A stretch of DNA of 64,000 nucleotides from Polyangia bacterium (GCA_030430565.1 JAUIKS010000047.1:1-64000), one strand, 5' to 3'. Shown: positions 23,891-33,367, counted from the stretch's first letter. Numbers and translations are program-made. Notes: generated by a model not told the origin, from the letters alone.

Positions 23891-25306
23891 TCACGGGGTC
23901 TCGGCGAGCAGCACCGCGCGCGCCAGCACCTCGCCCAGATCCTTCAGGAACGGCCGCGTCACCGGGTCGTAGCCGTAGCGATCGTCGTTGAGCACGCCGT
24001 CGCTGTTGGCGTAGATCGCCGCGCTCACGACCATCGCGCGCCCGGTCTTGCGATCCTCGATGTAGGCGTTGTCGAGGTGGAAGCCGAACGCGCGCCCCGC
24101 CTTGCCGACGTAGCGGATCCGCTCGAGCGGCAGCGCGCGCATGATCCCCTGGATCATCGTGTGGTAGCGCAGCCCCGACTTCTTGGGGCTTGTGTAGACG
24201 GGGTTCTTCGAGGCCAGCGGGTCCTCGGTCATCGCCTGCAGCAGGAACGCGCGGTGCTTCTCCTCGATCCCGAGCTCGACCGCGCCCGGCAGCTCGGGTC
24301 GCGCCAGCGAGAGCGCGAGCGCGTGGAAGACCCGCAGCGAGACCCAGTTCTTCTGCGAGAAGTCGAGCGGCTCATCGACGCGCTGCTTGTCCTGATCGAG
24401 GTAGGCGACGCCGATCTTCAGGCCCGGCGTCGGCGTCGGCGGCAGCTCGAGGTCGCTGCGCCGCGCAGGGATCACGACGGCCTCAGCGCCGCGCGGGCGC
24501 AGCTCGATCCGCGGCGTCCGTCGCCAGCCCTCGGGGTCCGGGTCGTCGTACATCCGGTGGTGCACGCGGATACCCGAGAGCCCGAGGCCCCAGATCAGCT
24601 CGTTGAGCTCGCGGTGCCCGACGAAGTCGTAGAGGCGGTTGAAGGCCTCGTTGTTGGAGACCAGCTGCATCTTGCGGATCTCGTGGCCGAGCGTGATGTG
24701 CCCGCCGTCGAGGTTGCTGCTGTCGTGGACTCGCCCGCAGCGCTCGCTGGCTTCGGCGCACAGCGCCATCGGCGTGTCGAGGTCGACCGGGCGCCCCTGC
24801 GCGCGCAGGCTCGCCAGCTTCTTGAGCGCGGCGACCGAGGCGAAGGTCTTGATCGCGCTCGCCGGGTAGACGTACTCGACGTCGACGCGGTAGCCGTGCT
24901 CGGTCAGCGTCCAGCCCTCCGCCGCGCGCTGACGTTGACGCTCACGTCTCGACGCGCCCTCGGGCGGGATGATCTCGGTGACGAGGATCTGCAGGCGCCA
25001 GCGCGCCGGGTCCTCGAGCAGACGACCGAATTTCTTGGGGTGCGCCTCGAGCAGCGCGAGCACCCAGCCGTCATCCGGCGGCGGGCTAGGAGGATCCGCG
25101 CGCTCCTCCGTCGGAGACGACGGCGATGCCTCGGACGGGGGCTCCACCGCCGGCGTAGTCGGCTCAGGCGCGCGCTCGAACGCCGCGGAGCTCGGCGCGC
25201 GCTCGTCTGTCGGGCGCGCGGTCTCCCCCCGCGAGCAGCTCGTCAGCGCGAGCGCGAGGCCGAGCGCGAGCGCGGGGCGGAGGACGCGACGCCCGAGCAC
25301 CCTCAC
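23891..25306 (-). CDS. Class A beta-lactamase-like serine hydrolase lipoprotein, 471 aa
   Basis: The GTG start at 25,306 overlaps the stop of the upstream gene (GTGA). The signal ends in LALTSC. A Pro/Glu/Ser-rich linker of 50 residues is followed by the enzyme domain with YVYPASAIKTF (Ser150-x-x-Lys153), MQLVSNNEAFNRL as the SDN-type motif and VGKAGRAFGF as the KTG-type motif. This fits class A beta-lactamase-like hydrolases, which include penicillin-binding and esterase relatives. It is longer than beta-lactamases (about 290 aa), and antibiotic hydrolysis is not shown. The coupling to a LIC10091-like lipoprotein suggests a joint envelope function. Confidence 0.75.
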   Translation of the reverse strand: MRVLGRRVLRPALALGLALALTSCSRGETARPTDERAPSSAAFERAPEPTTPAVEPPSEASPSSPTEERADPPSPPPDDGWVLALLEAHPKKFGRLLEDPARWRLQILVTEIIPPEGASRRERQRQRAAEGWTLTEHGYRVDVEYVYPASAIKTFASVAALKKLASLRAQGRPVDLDTPMALCAEASERCGRVHDSSNLDGGHITLGHEIRKMQLVSNNEAFNRLYDFVGHRELNELIWGLGLSGIRVHHRMYDDPDPEGWRRTPRIELRPRGAEAVVIPARRSDLELPPTPTPGLKIGVAYLDQDKQRVDEPLDFSQKNWVSLRVFHALALSLARPELPGAVELGIEEKHRAFLLQAMTEDPLASKNPVYTSPKKSGLRYHTMIQGIMRALPLERIRYVGKAGRAFGFHLDNAYIEDRKTGRAMVVSAAIYANSDGVLNDDRYGYDPVTRPFLKDLGEVLARAVLLAETP

Positions 25307-26535
25307 TCCGCGATCACGGGCGGCCGCTTCGAGACCAGCGGCTGACGATCGAGGACCGAGTAGCCGTGGGTCTTGCTCTTGGTCGTGTAGTACATCATGC
25401 GCGGCAGGTTGGTGACGCGGCTCTTCTCGAGCCAGCCGGCGAACAGCGTCGCGGGCTGCAGGTTGTAGTGATAGGTCTCGCCGGGGATCAGCCCGAAGCC
25501 CTTCCAGCCGAGCGTGCGGACCACCACCGAGTCGTCGTCGATCGGCAGGTTGATCATGTTGCGCCGGTACTCCGGCGTGAAGTCGAAGTACTGCTCGACG
25601 TTGGACAGGTAGATGACCTTCAGCGTCATCTCCGAGTCCTTGAGCGCCTTGGCGACGGCGGTCATCGTCAGGTCTTTGGTGAAGTCGCCGCGGACCGCGA
25701 ACACGCGCTTGTTCATCCACAGCATACGGATGTGGTCGTACTGCGCCTGGTCGGTGATGAAGGTCGGGATCCCCGCCTCCTCGTACTGCTTCCGCGTCCG
25801 CCGCAGGCGCGCGTAGACGATCTGTCGCGCGATCTTGTAGGCCTTGCGGATCTTGTTGTAGTCGGGGTCCTCGGCGTAGCGCTCCTCGAGCATCGCCAGC
25901 ACCTGCTCCTCGCTGTCGCTCTTCCAGTACAGGAAGAAGTCGTCGGGCGTCTCGGCCTTCTCGAACAGCAGCGCGTACGCGCGGTGCAGGTTGATGATCG
26001 CCTTGTCGAAGTCGACGATCACGATCAGGTCTGACTTCGCCCACCCGGCGAGCAGGTAGTTCTGGTCGGTGCCGACGCCGAGGAACGCGCCCCCGAGCCC
26101 CACGACGCGATCGCGCCACAGGTAGTGCGAGGACTCGTTGGAGATCCAGTAGTGCGAATTGCGGATCAGCTGGTCGGGCTTGGGGTCGCTCGGCAGGTCG
26201 GCGAAGCGGGCGTAGACCCCATCGGCCAGCGGCGCCAGCGGATCCGGCGGCGACGCGGGCGTGGCCTCCGCGACCTCGGTCGGCTGCTCTAACTCCGCGC
26301 CCTCGGTCGGCGTCGCCTCGGTCGGCGCTGGAGCTGGCTCAGGGGCCACCTCGGGCGCAGGCGCGCTCGCGCTCGCGCCGTCGTCGGGCGGCTGCACGCC
26401 GGTCGTCGGCTGCTTGGGCGTACACGCGACCGCGAGCCACAGCGCCGCGAGCGTGAGCGCGGCGCCGACGGCGGGTAGGCGACGCTCGCGCGGCGCGGAG
26501 GAGACTCTGGGGACAAGGTTCGTGTTCGCGCGCAT
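25303..26535 (-). CDS. LIC10091-like lipoprotein, 410 aa
   Basis: The signal ends in LAVAC, followed by a linker rich in Pro, Ala, Thr and Glu (residues 40-95). The domain has YWISNESSHYLWRD, GGAFLGVGTDQNYLLAGW, LIVIVDFDKAIINLHRAYAL and LRRTRKQYEEAGIPTFITD. This matches, by eye, a family of SAM-methyltransferase-like proteins of unknown function first solved from Leptospira (LIC10091). Normally these are cytoplasmic or periplasmic; here the protein is lipid-anchored. It is the first gene of a two-gene unit; its stop overlaps the start of the beta-lactamase-like gene. The family call is moderately sure and function unknown. Confidence 0.6.
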   Translation of the reverse strand: MRANTNLVPRVSSAPRERRLPAVGAALTLAALWLAVACTPKQPTTGVQPPDDGASASAPAPEVAPEPAPAPTEATPTEGAELEQPTEVAEATPASPPDPLAPLADGVYARFADLPSDPKPDQLIRNSHYWISNESSHYLWRDRVVGLGGAFLGVGTDQNYLLAGWAKSDLIVIVDFDKAIINLHRAYALLFEKAETPDDFFLYWKSDSEEQVLAMLEERYAEDPDYNKIRKAYKIARQIVYARLRRTRKQYEEAGIPTFITDQAQYDHIRMLWMNKRVFAVRGDFTKDLTMTAVAKALKDSEMTLKVIYLSNVEQYFDFTPEYRRNMINLPIDDDSVVVRTLGWKGFGLIPGETYHYNLQPATLFAGWLEKSRVTNLPRMMYYTTKSKTHGYSVLDRQPLVSKRPPVIAE

Positions 26536-26575
26536 GGCCTGACGGCGTGGACCTTAGCAGGATTCGTCAGCGATC

Positions 26576-26615
26576 AAAAAAGCCGCCCCCGCAGCCGCGA
26601 CGCGGCTGCGGGGGC
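26576..26615 (-). terminator. Rho-independent terminator of the EF-G gene
   Basis: GCCCCCGCAGCCGCG pairs with CGCGGCTGCGGGGGC nearly without a loop, and on the minus strand the stem is followed, after 3 bases, by six T. It lies 8 bases after the EF-G stop. Confidence 0.85.
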
Positions 26616-26622
26616 GCTTGGT

Positions 26623-28758
26623 TCACCGACGCTTGGGTCGGCGGTTTTGTTCCTCACGCTCGGCGTGCTCGCGGATCAGCTGAGCCTGTACGTGGGTCGG
26701 GACGACCTGATACCGCGCGGGCGTCATCGTGAACTCGGCCTGCCCTTGAGTCAGTCCGCGCAGCACACCCGCGTAGCCGAACATCTCGGCGAGCGGGACG
26801 TGGGCCTCGATGACGACCGCGTCATCCTCGCGGTCGAAGCCCGCGATCGTGCCGCGTCGCCGCGAGAGGCTCGCCTGCACCCGGTTGCTGTGGGTCTCGG
26901 GGACGCGCAGCTCGACCGACATCACCGGCTCGAGGATCCGCGTGCGGACCTCTTGCAGCGCGGCCTTGACCGCCGCGCGCGCGGCCAGCCGGAACGCGAG
27001 CGCGCTCGAGTCCTGCTGGTGCGTCGCGCCGTCGGTGAGCTCGACCGTGAGCCCGACGACCGGCGCGCCGATCGCCGGTCCGCGCTCCGCCGCCTCGCCG
27101 ACGCCGGCCTCGCAGGCCGGGATGTAGTCCCGCGGGATCGCGCCCTGGCGAATGCGATCGAGGAACTCGATCGCCGGGCGCTCGGGGCCCCACGCCTCGG
27201 CGCTGGGGCGCAGCTCGCCGACGACGCGGGCGTACTGGCCCGGGCCGCCGTCTTGCTTTTTGTGCAGGTGGTCGAAGCCCGCGGCGGCAGCCGGGGTCTC
27301 GCGGTAGGCGACCTGCGGTGCGGAGACCGCCGTCTCGACCCCGTACTCCGCGCGCATCCGCTCGCGGTAGACCTCGAGGTGCAGCTCCCCCATCCCGGCG
27401 ATCAAGGTCTCGCCGGTCTCCGGATCGCGCGCGATACGGAGCGAGGGGTCCTCTCGTGTGAAGCGGGCGAGCGCCCGCGCGAACGCGTCGAGCATCTGCT
27501 TATCCTCCGGAGCGATGGCCTGCTGAATGACGGGCTCGGGCACGTGCAGCGCGCCGAGCTGATAGCGCTCGCGAGCGTCGCCGAAGCAATCGCCGCCAGC
27601 GCAGTTGATGCCGAAGATCGCGCCGAGGTCACCGCAGGTGATCTCGTCCACGTCCTCCATGGCGTTGGCGTGCAGCCGCACCAAGCGGCCCACGCGAACG
27701 CGCTGTCCCGTGCGCGTGTTGATGATCGCGCGCCCGCGCGTCAGGGTGCCCTGATACACGCGCACGTGCGTGAGCTGTCCGAAGCGCCCCTCGTCGAGCT
27801 TAAACGCGAGGGCGCACAGCGGCGCCTCGGGATCGGGGCGCAGCTCGACCTCTCGCGCCCCGTCGCTGGTGAGCGCGCGCGCGTGCACGCGACGCTCCCC
27901 CGGGTGCGGGAGGTACTGGATCACGGCGTCGAGCAGCGGCTGAACGCCGAGGTTGTGATAGGCCGAGCCGCAGAGCACCGGGACGGCGCGCCGCGCCAGC
28001 GTGGCGCGCCGCAGGCCCTGCGCGAGCAGCTCGCGGGGGACGTCCGGGTCCTCGAGGTAGCGCTCGAGCACCTCGTCGTCGAGCTCGGCGATCGCCTCGA
28101 CGAGCGCCGCGCGATGACGGTTAACCATCTCCGACATGTCGTCGGGGACAGCATCTTCCCGAACCCGCTCGCCGTGCTCGCCGTCGAAGTACAGCGCCGT
28201 GCGCGTCAGCAGATCGACGACGCCCGAGAGCGCGCCCTCGGCCCCGATCGGCACGTTGAGCAGCACAGGCGCGAGCCCTGCGCGCGCGCGCAGCTGCTCG
28301 ACGACCGCGAAGGGGTCCGCGCCGAGCCGGTCCATCTTGTTGATGAAGGCGATCCGCGGCACCTGATGGCGTCGCATCTGCCGCAGCACGGTGCGCGTCT
28401 GCGGCTGCACGCCGCTGACGGCGCAGAGCACGAGCACGGCGCCGTCGAGGACCTGCAGCGCGCGCTCGACCTCGACCGTGAAGTCGACGTGCCCTGGGGT
28501 GTCGATCAAATTGATGTGGCTGTCGCGCCAGCGCAGGTGCGTGGCCGCCGACTGGATCGTGATCCCGCGCTGACGCTCGAGATCCATAAAGTCGAGCGCG
28601 GCCGCCGGGCGCCCCTTGCCGCGGACGTCGCCCATGGCGCGGAGTCGGCCGGCATAAAACAGCACGCGCTCGCTGAGCGTGGTCTTGCCCGCGTCGACGT
28701 GGGCCGCGATGCCGATGTTGCGAACATGATGATGGGTGCTCGTGGTGTGACGTTGCAT
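26623..28758 (-). CDS. fusA: Translation elongation factor G
   Basis: The protein of 711 residues has all GTPase motifs: AHVDAGKTT (G1), RGITIQ (G2), DTPGHVDF (G3), NKMD (G4) and CGSAY (G5). Domains II-V follow, with FNKMDRLG-type switch neighbours and a C-terminal segment FGYAVLRGLTQGQAEFTM-like (here FGYAGVLRGLTQGQAEFTM). It moves tRNA and mRNA through the ribosome after peptide transfer. The basic, His-rich N-terminus (MQRHTTSTHHHVRN) differs from usual starts and the gene is not in a str operon with rpsL, rpsG and tuf, so it may be a second EF-G paralogue. GAGAGG lies 12 bases before the ATG. Confidence 0.92.
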   Translation of the reverse strand: MQRHTTSTHHHVRNIGIAAHVDAGKTTLSERVLFYAGRLRAMGDVRGKGRPAAALDFMDLERQRGITIQSAATHLRWRDSHINLIDTPGHVDFTVEVERALQVLDGAVLVLCAVSGVQPQTRTVLRQMRRHQVPRIAFINKMDRLGADPFAVVEQLRARAGLAPVLLNVPIGAEGALSGVVDLLTRTALYFDGEHGERVREDAVPDDMSEMVNRHRAALVEAIAELDDEVLERYLEDPDVPRELLAQGLRRATLARRAVPVLCGSAYHNLGVQPLLDAVIQYLPHPGERRVHARALTSDGAREVELRPDPEAPLCALAFKLDEGRFGQLTHVRVYQGTLTRGRAIINTRTGQRVRVGRLVRLHANAMEDVDEITCGDLGAIFGINCAGGDCFGDARERYQLGALHVPEPVIQQAIAPEDKQMLDAFARALARFTREDPSLRIARDPETGETLIAGMGELHLEVYRERMRAEYGVETAVSAPQVAYRETPAAAAGFDHLHKKQDGGPGQYARVVGELRPSAEAWGPERPAIEFLDRIRQGAIPRDYIPACEAGVGEAAERGPAIGAPVVGLTVELTDGATHQQDSSALAFRLAARAAVKAALQEVRTRILEPVMSVELRVPETHSNRVQASLSRRRGTIAGFDREDDAVVIEAHVPLAEMFGYAGVLRGLTQGQAEFTMTPARYQVVPTHVQAQLIREHAEREEQNRRPKRR

Positions 28759-29336
28759 TTTCAGCGTTCCTCTCGGACCGCCGCCGTTGCCAGACCGACT
28801 CGGCTCAGGATGGATCGAGCTCCGAAGAGCGAGTTCGAAGACGACGTCCCCCGCGCCGCGCCCGTGCGTGACGGTCGCGGGGGACGGCGCTCCAGGACGC
28901 GTCGCCGCGCGTCACCTCGCCCGTGAACGAGACGAGCCGAGGCGCGCGCGAGGACGCGACGAAGCACCACGCGCGACGGAGCTCGTCACGCGCGGACGAG
29001 GTCGCGGTTGATCGATCTACGGGCGCGACGGGTCGCGCCACGAGGCGCGCGCCGTCGGCTCGCGCACGACGACGCGAGCGCGCCGCCGAAGGAGACGATC
29101 ACGACCCTGGGCCAGGGCCCGCGCGAGCGTCGCGACGGAGGATCATTCGATCCGCGTCAGGACCCAAGCACGAGCTCGGCCCGGTCACGAGTCACCGGAT
29201 CACCGACGTGGGCGATCTTGAGAGCACGGGCTGTGACAGAGCCGGTCATGGCGAGCGGTCCAGAGATTGATCGACAGGGTCGATCGCAACTCGTGTAGCA
29301 GCGTGACGACCACGGGTCAAGCGCATGTCTTTTTAA

Positions 29337-29358
29337 ACATGACCCAATAGACATGACC
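29337..29358. promoter_or_regulatory. Tandem ACATGACC repeat
   Basis: ACATGACC occurs at 29,337-29,344 and 29,351-29,358, a spacing of 14 bases, preceded by CATGTCTTTTTAAA. Its continuation ATAGAAC is shared with the site at 59,451. It may bind a regulator of surface-lipoprotein genes. Confidence 0.4.
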
Positions 29359-29674
29359 ATAGAACACCTCGCCCACGGGGCCGTCGCGAGCGCGCGCGAA
29401 TGTGCGCGACCGGACGCGCGAATTCGTCACCCGCAGAAACCGACGACACCCCGTGAGCGCGCGCGGATCCTCGCCTTCATGAGGTGCGAAACGTCACGCA
29501 TTCGCGCACGTATAGCAAATGAAAATTCCGTGATTCAAAGATCACGTACCACGCCACCTGTCGAGTCACGCGCGCGACCTCGACAAGCGCCCGCTGATTC
29601 GTTGTTTATTCACGAAAAACAGCGATTGCGCCGGCAAGAAATCTCCCGGGGCTACGCTATTCCGCCCGTTGTGC

Positions 29675-29688
29675 GTACATGTATGTAC
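29675..29688. promoter_or_regulatory. GTACAT-N2-ATGTAC inverted repeat upstream of the anchor-L lipoprotein
   Basis: Two 6-base arms with a 2-base gap lie 66 bases before the lipoprotein ATG. The position and symmetry fit an operator. The half-site recurs before 31,138 and 55,556. Confidence 0.4.
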
Positions 29689-29754
29689 AGTGTTTCGTAG
29701 CCTCCACTCCCTCGTTGACCGCGGGTCGTTCGATTTGCTTGTTTTGAAATAAGC

Positions 29755-30933
29755 ATGACCTTCCGCAACGCGCAGCCGCTCCTCGTCATACCTCTCCTGG
29801 CAACGATCGGCTGCGGCGACAGCGACGACGCGGGGACGCTCTACGTCACCAGCGAGACGAGCGTCGGCCTCGACTCGCTCGGCGGACCGGGCGAGAGCTC
29901 GACGGGCAAGCCAGGCGACGACGACGACGACGACGACGAGAGCACCTCGGGCGAGCCCGGCACCAGCGAGCCCGGCACCAGCAACCCGGGCTCCGGCGGC
30001 TCCAACGGCGTGAAGTTTGATGTCGGCGAGCAGCCCGACATCCCCGCGGCCGAGACCGAGGGCGAGTGCTCGATCCCGCCGCACACCCCCTGCGACAGCA
30101 ACAGCAACGACCCGTGGCACGCGATCGGCATCAACTGCCCCGGCGAATTTCAGGTGATCACCAACTACATGGGCGACCCCGCGATGCAGTACGTGCACAC
30201 CGGGCAGATCGGCACCTACAACCCGCCGACCTACCCGATCCACGAGGGCGAGAAGCTGGTCATCCTCTCGAGCGGCAACGCGGTCGACGTCGTGACGCCG
30301 GGCTCGACCGGCAGCACCGCGATCACGGGGCAGGACCCCGGCAACCTGCCCAACCCGATCAACCCCAACGGCGTCGGCGGCCAGGACTGCGCGCAGAACC
30401 CCGGGCTGGTGGGCACCGGCGACTGCTCGAACACCATCTCCGGTCAGTGGAGTCAGGGCACCGGCGCCTACGACTACGCCGAGATGCGCATCGTCGCCAA
30501 CGTGCCCGAGGGCGTCTACGGCTTCAGCTACGACTTCATCTTCTTCTCGACCGAGTACCCGGTCTGGTACCAGACGCAGTACAACGACATGTACATCGCG
30601 TGGCTCGAGTCGGAGCTGTGGACGGGCAACGTCTCCTTCGACGAGCAGGGCAACCCGATCTCGCTCAACGCCGGCTTCCTGGACTACAAAGACGCCGACG
30701 GCAACCTCGACCCCGAGTGCCCCTGCTCGGCCCCCGAGCTGCAAGGGACAGGTCTCGAAGGACACGCCGCGACCAAGTGGCTGACGACCACCGCGGGCGT
30801 GAACGCGGGCGAGCAGATCACGCTGATCTTCGCGATCTTCGACCTCAGCGACAACGTGCTCGACAGCATGATCGCGATCGACAACTTCGAATGGCAGTGC
30901 GAGGGCGGGCCGCCGAACACCGCGCCGGGCTAA
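29755..30933 (+). CDS. Choice-of-anchor-L domain lipoprotein, 392 aa
   Basis: The signal MTFRNAQPLLVIPLLATIGC ends in lipobox TIGC, then a Gly/Ser/Thr linker with a run of seven Asp. The mature domain has DPWHAIGINCPGEFQVI, then EGVYGFSYDFIFFSTEYPVW, YNDMYIAWLESELWTGNVSF, and the end DSMIAIDNFEWQCEGG. This matches the choice-of-anchor-L domain of bacterial surface proteins, here lipid-anchored. A paralogue with the same order of blocks lies at 57,952-59,313 with a different linker. The domain is of unknown function, probably surface binding. An inverted repeat and a long intergenic region lie upstream. Confidence 0.8.
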   Translation: MTFRNAQPLLVIPLLATIGCGDSDDAGTLYVTSETSVGLDSLGGPGESSTGKPGDDDDDDDESTSGEPGTSEPGTSNPGSGGSNGVKFDVGEQPDIPAAETEGECSIPPHTPCDSNSNDPWHAIGINCPGEFQVITNYMGDPAMQYVHTGQIGTYNPPTYPIHEGEKLVILSSGNAVDVVTPGSTGSTAITGQDPGNLPNPINPNGVGGQDCAQNPGLVGTGDCSNTISGQWSQGTGAYDYAEMRIVANVPEGVYGFSYDFIFFSTEYPVWYQTQYNDMYIAWLESELWTGNVSFDEQGNPISLNAGFLDYKDADGNLDPECPCSAPELQGTGLEGHAATKWLTTTAGVNAGEQITLIFAIFDLSDNVLDSMIAIDNFEWQCEGGPPNTAPG

Positions 30934-31016
30934 GCGCCGCGCCCCCTCGCGACGGGCGCGCGCGCTCTGTTCGCGCGGAGGCGACCTCCGCCGAGGTCGC
31001 GTGCATATGAAACGTC

Positions 31017-31026
31017 GTACATGTCC
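31017..31026. promoter_or_regulatory. GTACATGTCC motif before the DUF3237 gene
   Basis: This 10-base motif lies about 110 bases before the DUF3237 start and contains the ACATGTCC core seen at 14,373, 55,485 and 59,452. It is followed by TAAAATG, an AT-richer stretch. A shared regulator is possible. Confidence 0.35.
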
Positions 31027-31137
31027 TAAAATGCCACAGAGAAATTCTCGCGTGACGCTCGCTCTTCGCGCCCCCGCCCGCCGATACTAGAGACAGTGAA
31101 CGACTCCGCGAGCGCGGAGCGTGCTGGGAGGACGAGG

Positions 31138-31599
31138 ATGATTCGAAACATTGAGGGAGCTCAGGAGCTGTACGCGTACAAGCTGCGCATCACCGGGAAC
31201 ACCGAGTACGGGGTGAGCCTGCAGTCCATCCTCGCGGGCGAGACGCCGATCCCGCCCGAGGGCGCCCGCTTCGACGTCGCCTTCGAGGGCGCGATGGTCG
31301 AGGGGAGCAAGCTCTCGGGCGCCGTGCGCGGCGTCGACTACCTGTGGATGCGCGCCGACGGTCGCGCCGAGCTCGACATCAAGGCCGAGATCACGGCGCC
31401 CGACGGCACGAAGGTCGCGCTGCGAGCGGACGGCGTCGTGACGCCGCGGCCGGGCGAGCCGATCGCGGATCTCTGGGAGAACGTCAAGCTGCACAGCTCG
31501 CACGAGCAGCACCGCTGGGTGAACTCGATCCAGATTTGGGGCACCGGCACGGTCAACTTCGCGACCGGCGAGATAGAGGTCCACGCCTACACGGTCTGA
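31138..31599 (+). CDS. DUF3237-family protein, 153 aa
   Basis: The ATG at 31,138 was preferred because GGGAGGACGAGG lies just before it; an in-frame GTG 42 bases upstream exists. The protein has the DUF3237 pattern LSGAVRGVDYLWMRADGRAE, then IKAEITAPDGTKVALRADGV and an end with TGTVNFATGEIEVHAYTV. Family members are small beta-barrel proteins, lacking a known activity, in soil bacteria and fungi. There is no signal peptide, so it is cytoplasmic. It stands first in a run of same-strand genes before the phospholipase D-like gene. Confidence 0.75.
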   Translation: MIRNIEGAQELYAYKLRITGNTEYGVSLQSILAGETPIPPEGARFDVAFEGAMVEGSKLSGAVRGVDYLWMRADGRAELDIKAEITAPDGTKVALRADGVVTPRPGEPIADLWENVKLHSSHEQHRWVNSIQIWGTGTVNFATGEIEVHAYTV

Positions 31600-31668
31600 C
31601 GCGCTCGGCGTCCGGTCGCGCGCGGCGGCGCGCGACCGCGTCGCTGACTCGCGTGGTATTGGCTCCTC

Positions 31669-31872
31669 GTGAGCACTAAAAAGGTCGCTAAAAAGCGCGT
31701 CGACCAAGACGCGATCCTGAGCGAGGCCCGCGCCATCGCGGAGCGCGTCGCGGACGACGGCGACGCCCCCGAGGAGCTGATTCGACTCGGCGAGCTGCTG
31801 CTCCGACTCGACGAGCACCTGCGTCGCGGCGGCGCGCTGCCGAACGCCTGGCGCCGCGAGCCCGAGCCGTGA
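31669..31872 (+). CDS. Small Lys/Arg/Glu-rich protein, 67 aa
   Basis: The GTG start encodes a basic N-terminus (VSTKKVAKKRVDQDAILSEA) followed by two amphipathic helices with ELIRLGELLLRLDEHLRR and a Pro-rich end. Length and charge pattern fit a small helical protein, possibly binding another protein or nucleic acid. It is on the same strand as its neighbours with 69 bases to the DUF3237 gene and 52 to the phospholipase gene. No family recognised. Confidence 0.5.
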   Translation: MSTKKVAKKRVDQDAILSEARAIAERVADDGDAPEELIRLGELLLRLDEHLRRGGALPNAWRREPEP

Positions 31873-31924
31873 GCCCCGTTGAGGGTGACGCTCGAGCGGC
31901 GCCCCGCTGCACTACAATCATCAC

Positions 31925-33367
31925 GTGATCCCGCACGTCCCCGCGGAGCTGAGCCCCTACCCGCCGCGCGACGGCAACGCGATCACGCCGTGGGTCGATG
32001 GGGTGCCGTTCTACGCGCGGCTGCTCGAGGTCCTGCGCGGCGCCGAGCGCTCGGTCTGGGGCGCCGTCTCCTTCGTCCACCGCGACTTCCGCTTCCCCGA
32101 CGGCACGCTGCTGTGGGACGCCTTCGACGACTGCGCCGCGCGGGGCGTAGACGTCCGGCTGCTGTTCTGGCGCAACCCGCGATTCTCAACAGCTGGCCCG
32201 ACAGACAGGCCGAAGCGCAACGTGTTCCACGGGCTCCCAGAGGACCTCGAGCTGCTGCGCCGCCGCGGGACGCGATGGCGCGCGCGCTGGGACGACTCCC
32301 TCGGCGATCCGCGCCACTGTCACCACCAGAAGCTGTGGCTGGTCGACGTCGGCGAGTCGGGCGAGCGAGCCTTCGTCGGCGGCATGACGCTCGGCACGTC
32401 GACGGTCGACGACTCGCGCCACCGCCGGCCTGGCTCGCGCCACGACGTGTTCTGTGAGCTGCGAGGCCCCGCGGCGATCGACGTCGCGCACAACTTCGCG
32501 CAGCGCTGGAACGAGGCCGCTGGTGACGACGCCACGCCCCCGCCGTGGCCGGACGCCGCGAGCGCCGGCGAGTTCCCCCTCCCGTCTCGAGTGGCCGCGC
32601 CCGCCGGCGACGCGCGGGTCCAGATCACGCGGACGCTCGCGCCGGGCCTGTACCGACGCCCGGCCCGCCACCCCGGCGCCAGCGCTCGCTCCCCCGCCCA
32701 GGGCGAGGAGGGCATCTACCACCAATACAAGGCGGCGCTGGAGAGCGCCCGGCGCTCCGTCTACATCGAGAATCAACACCCAGGCGAGCTCGAGCTGCTC
32801 ACGCGGATCGACGCCGCCCTGGCGCGCGGCGTCACGGTCGTGATGACGGTCCCGGGGCAGCCGCTGGGCGCGATCCGTCGCGCGCGCGCGACGGCCCAGC
32901 GCTACTGGGATGATCCCGGACGCGACGAGGTCGCGCCGCCGCGCTACGCCGAGACCTTCGCCCGCCTGGCGCGGCTCGCTCGACACCCGCGCTTCACCCT
33001 CGCCGCGCTCGCCGTCAACGACGAGCGCGGCGGCTACCGCGAGGTCTACGTGCACGCGAAGGTCTGCCTGATCGACGATCGCTGGGGCACGATCGGCTCG
33101 GCCAACCTCGTCGACATCAGCCTCTGCGCCGATCACCACAGCGAGCTGAACCTCGCGTTCTGGCACCAGGCGAGCGCGCGCACGCTGCTGCGCGCCCTGG
33201 TCTCCGAGCACGCCGGCCTGCCCGCCGCCGAGCTCGCGGCGCTCGACGACCGCGAGGTTCTCGATAAGTTCCAAGAGACAGCCCGGGAGAACACCTCGCG
33301 GCGGCGACGCGGTCTGCCCACGCGGGGACACTGTTACGCGCTCGACCCGCGGACCTACGCGCTGTGA
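31925..33367 (+). CDS. Phospholipase D-family protein (two HKD motifs), 480 aa
   Basis: Both catalytic motifs are complete: HHQKLWLVD (residues about 137-145) and VHAKVCLIDD with a following IGSANL (about 377-394). The two-domain layout is that of PLD phosphodiesterases, including cardiolipin synthases and phosphatidyl transferases. Other blocks are SVWGAVSFVHRDFRFPDG at the start and SVYIENQHPGELELL before the second motif. There is no signal peptide or membrane segment, which differs from cardiolipin synthases, so it may act in the cytoplasm on lipid or nucleic-acid phosphodiesters. A GTG start is used without a clear ribosome site; the start is uncertain. Confidence 0.85.
   Translation: MIPHVPAELSPYPPRDGNAITPWVDGVPFYARLLEVLRGAERSVWGAVSFVHRDFRFPDGTLLWDAFDDCAARGVDVRLLFWRNPRFSTAGPTDRPKRNVFHGLPEDLELLRRRGTRWRARWDDSLGDPRHCHHQKLWLVDVGESGERAFVGGMTLGTSTVDDSRHRRPGSRHDVFCELRGPAAIDVAHNFAQRWNEAAGDDATPPPWPDAASAGEFPLPSRVAAPAGDARVQITRTLAPGLYRRPARHPGASARSPAQGEEGIYHQYKAALESARRSVYIENQHPGELELLTRIDAALARGVTVVMTVPGQPLGAIRRARATAQRYWDDPGRDEVAPPRYAETFARLARLARHPRFTLAALAVNDERGGYREVYVHAKVCLIDDRWGTIGSANLVDISLCADHHSELNLAFWHQASARTLLRALVSEHAGLPAAELAALDDREVLDKFQETARENTSRRRRGLPTRGHCYALDPRTYAL

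Larger units (their letters stand above)
28759..29754. other. 1-kb intergenic region without a supported gene
   Basis: The region separates the EF-G gene (minus) and a surface lipoprotein (plus). Open frames here have shadow-like Arg-rich translations and no ribosome sites. It carries AT-richer patches, the tandem ACATGACC repeat (29,337-29,358) and an inverted repeat with GTACAT arms (29,675-29,688). Its length suggests an unannotated RNA or a decayed gene, but nothing certain is visible. Confidence 0.5.

Noticed and set aside
25304..26119. Upstream extension of the beta-lactamase-like frame to 26,119
   Set aside because: The extension overlaps the LIC10091-like gene in another frame and reads as Arg-rich shadow; a GTG with lipoprotein signal lies at 25,306.
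28923..29700. Several small frames between EF-G and the anchor-L lipoprotein
   Set aside because: Arg/Thr-rich shadows without ribosome sites or motif.
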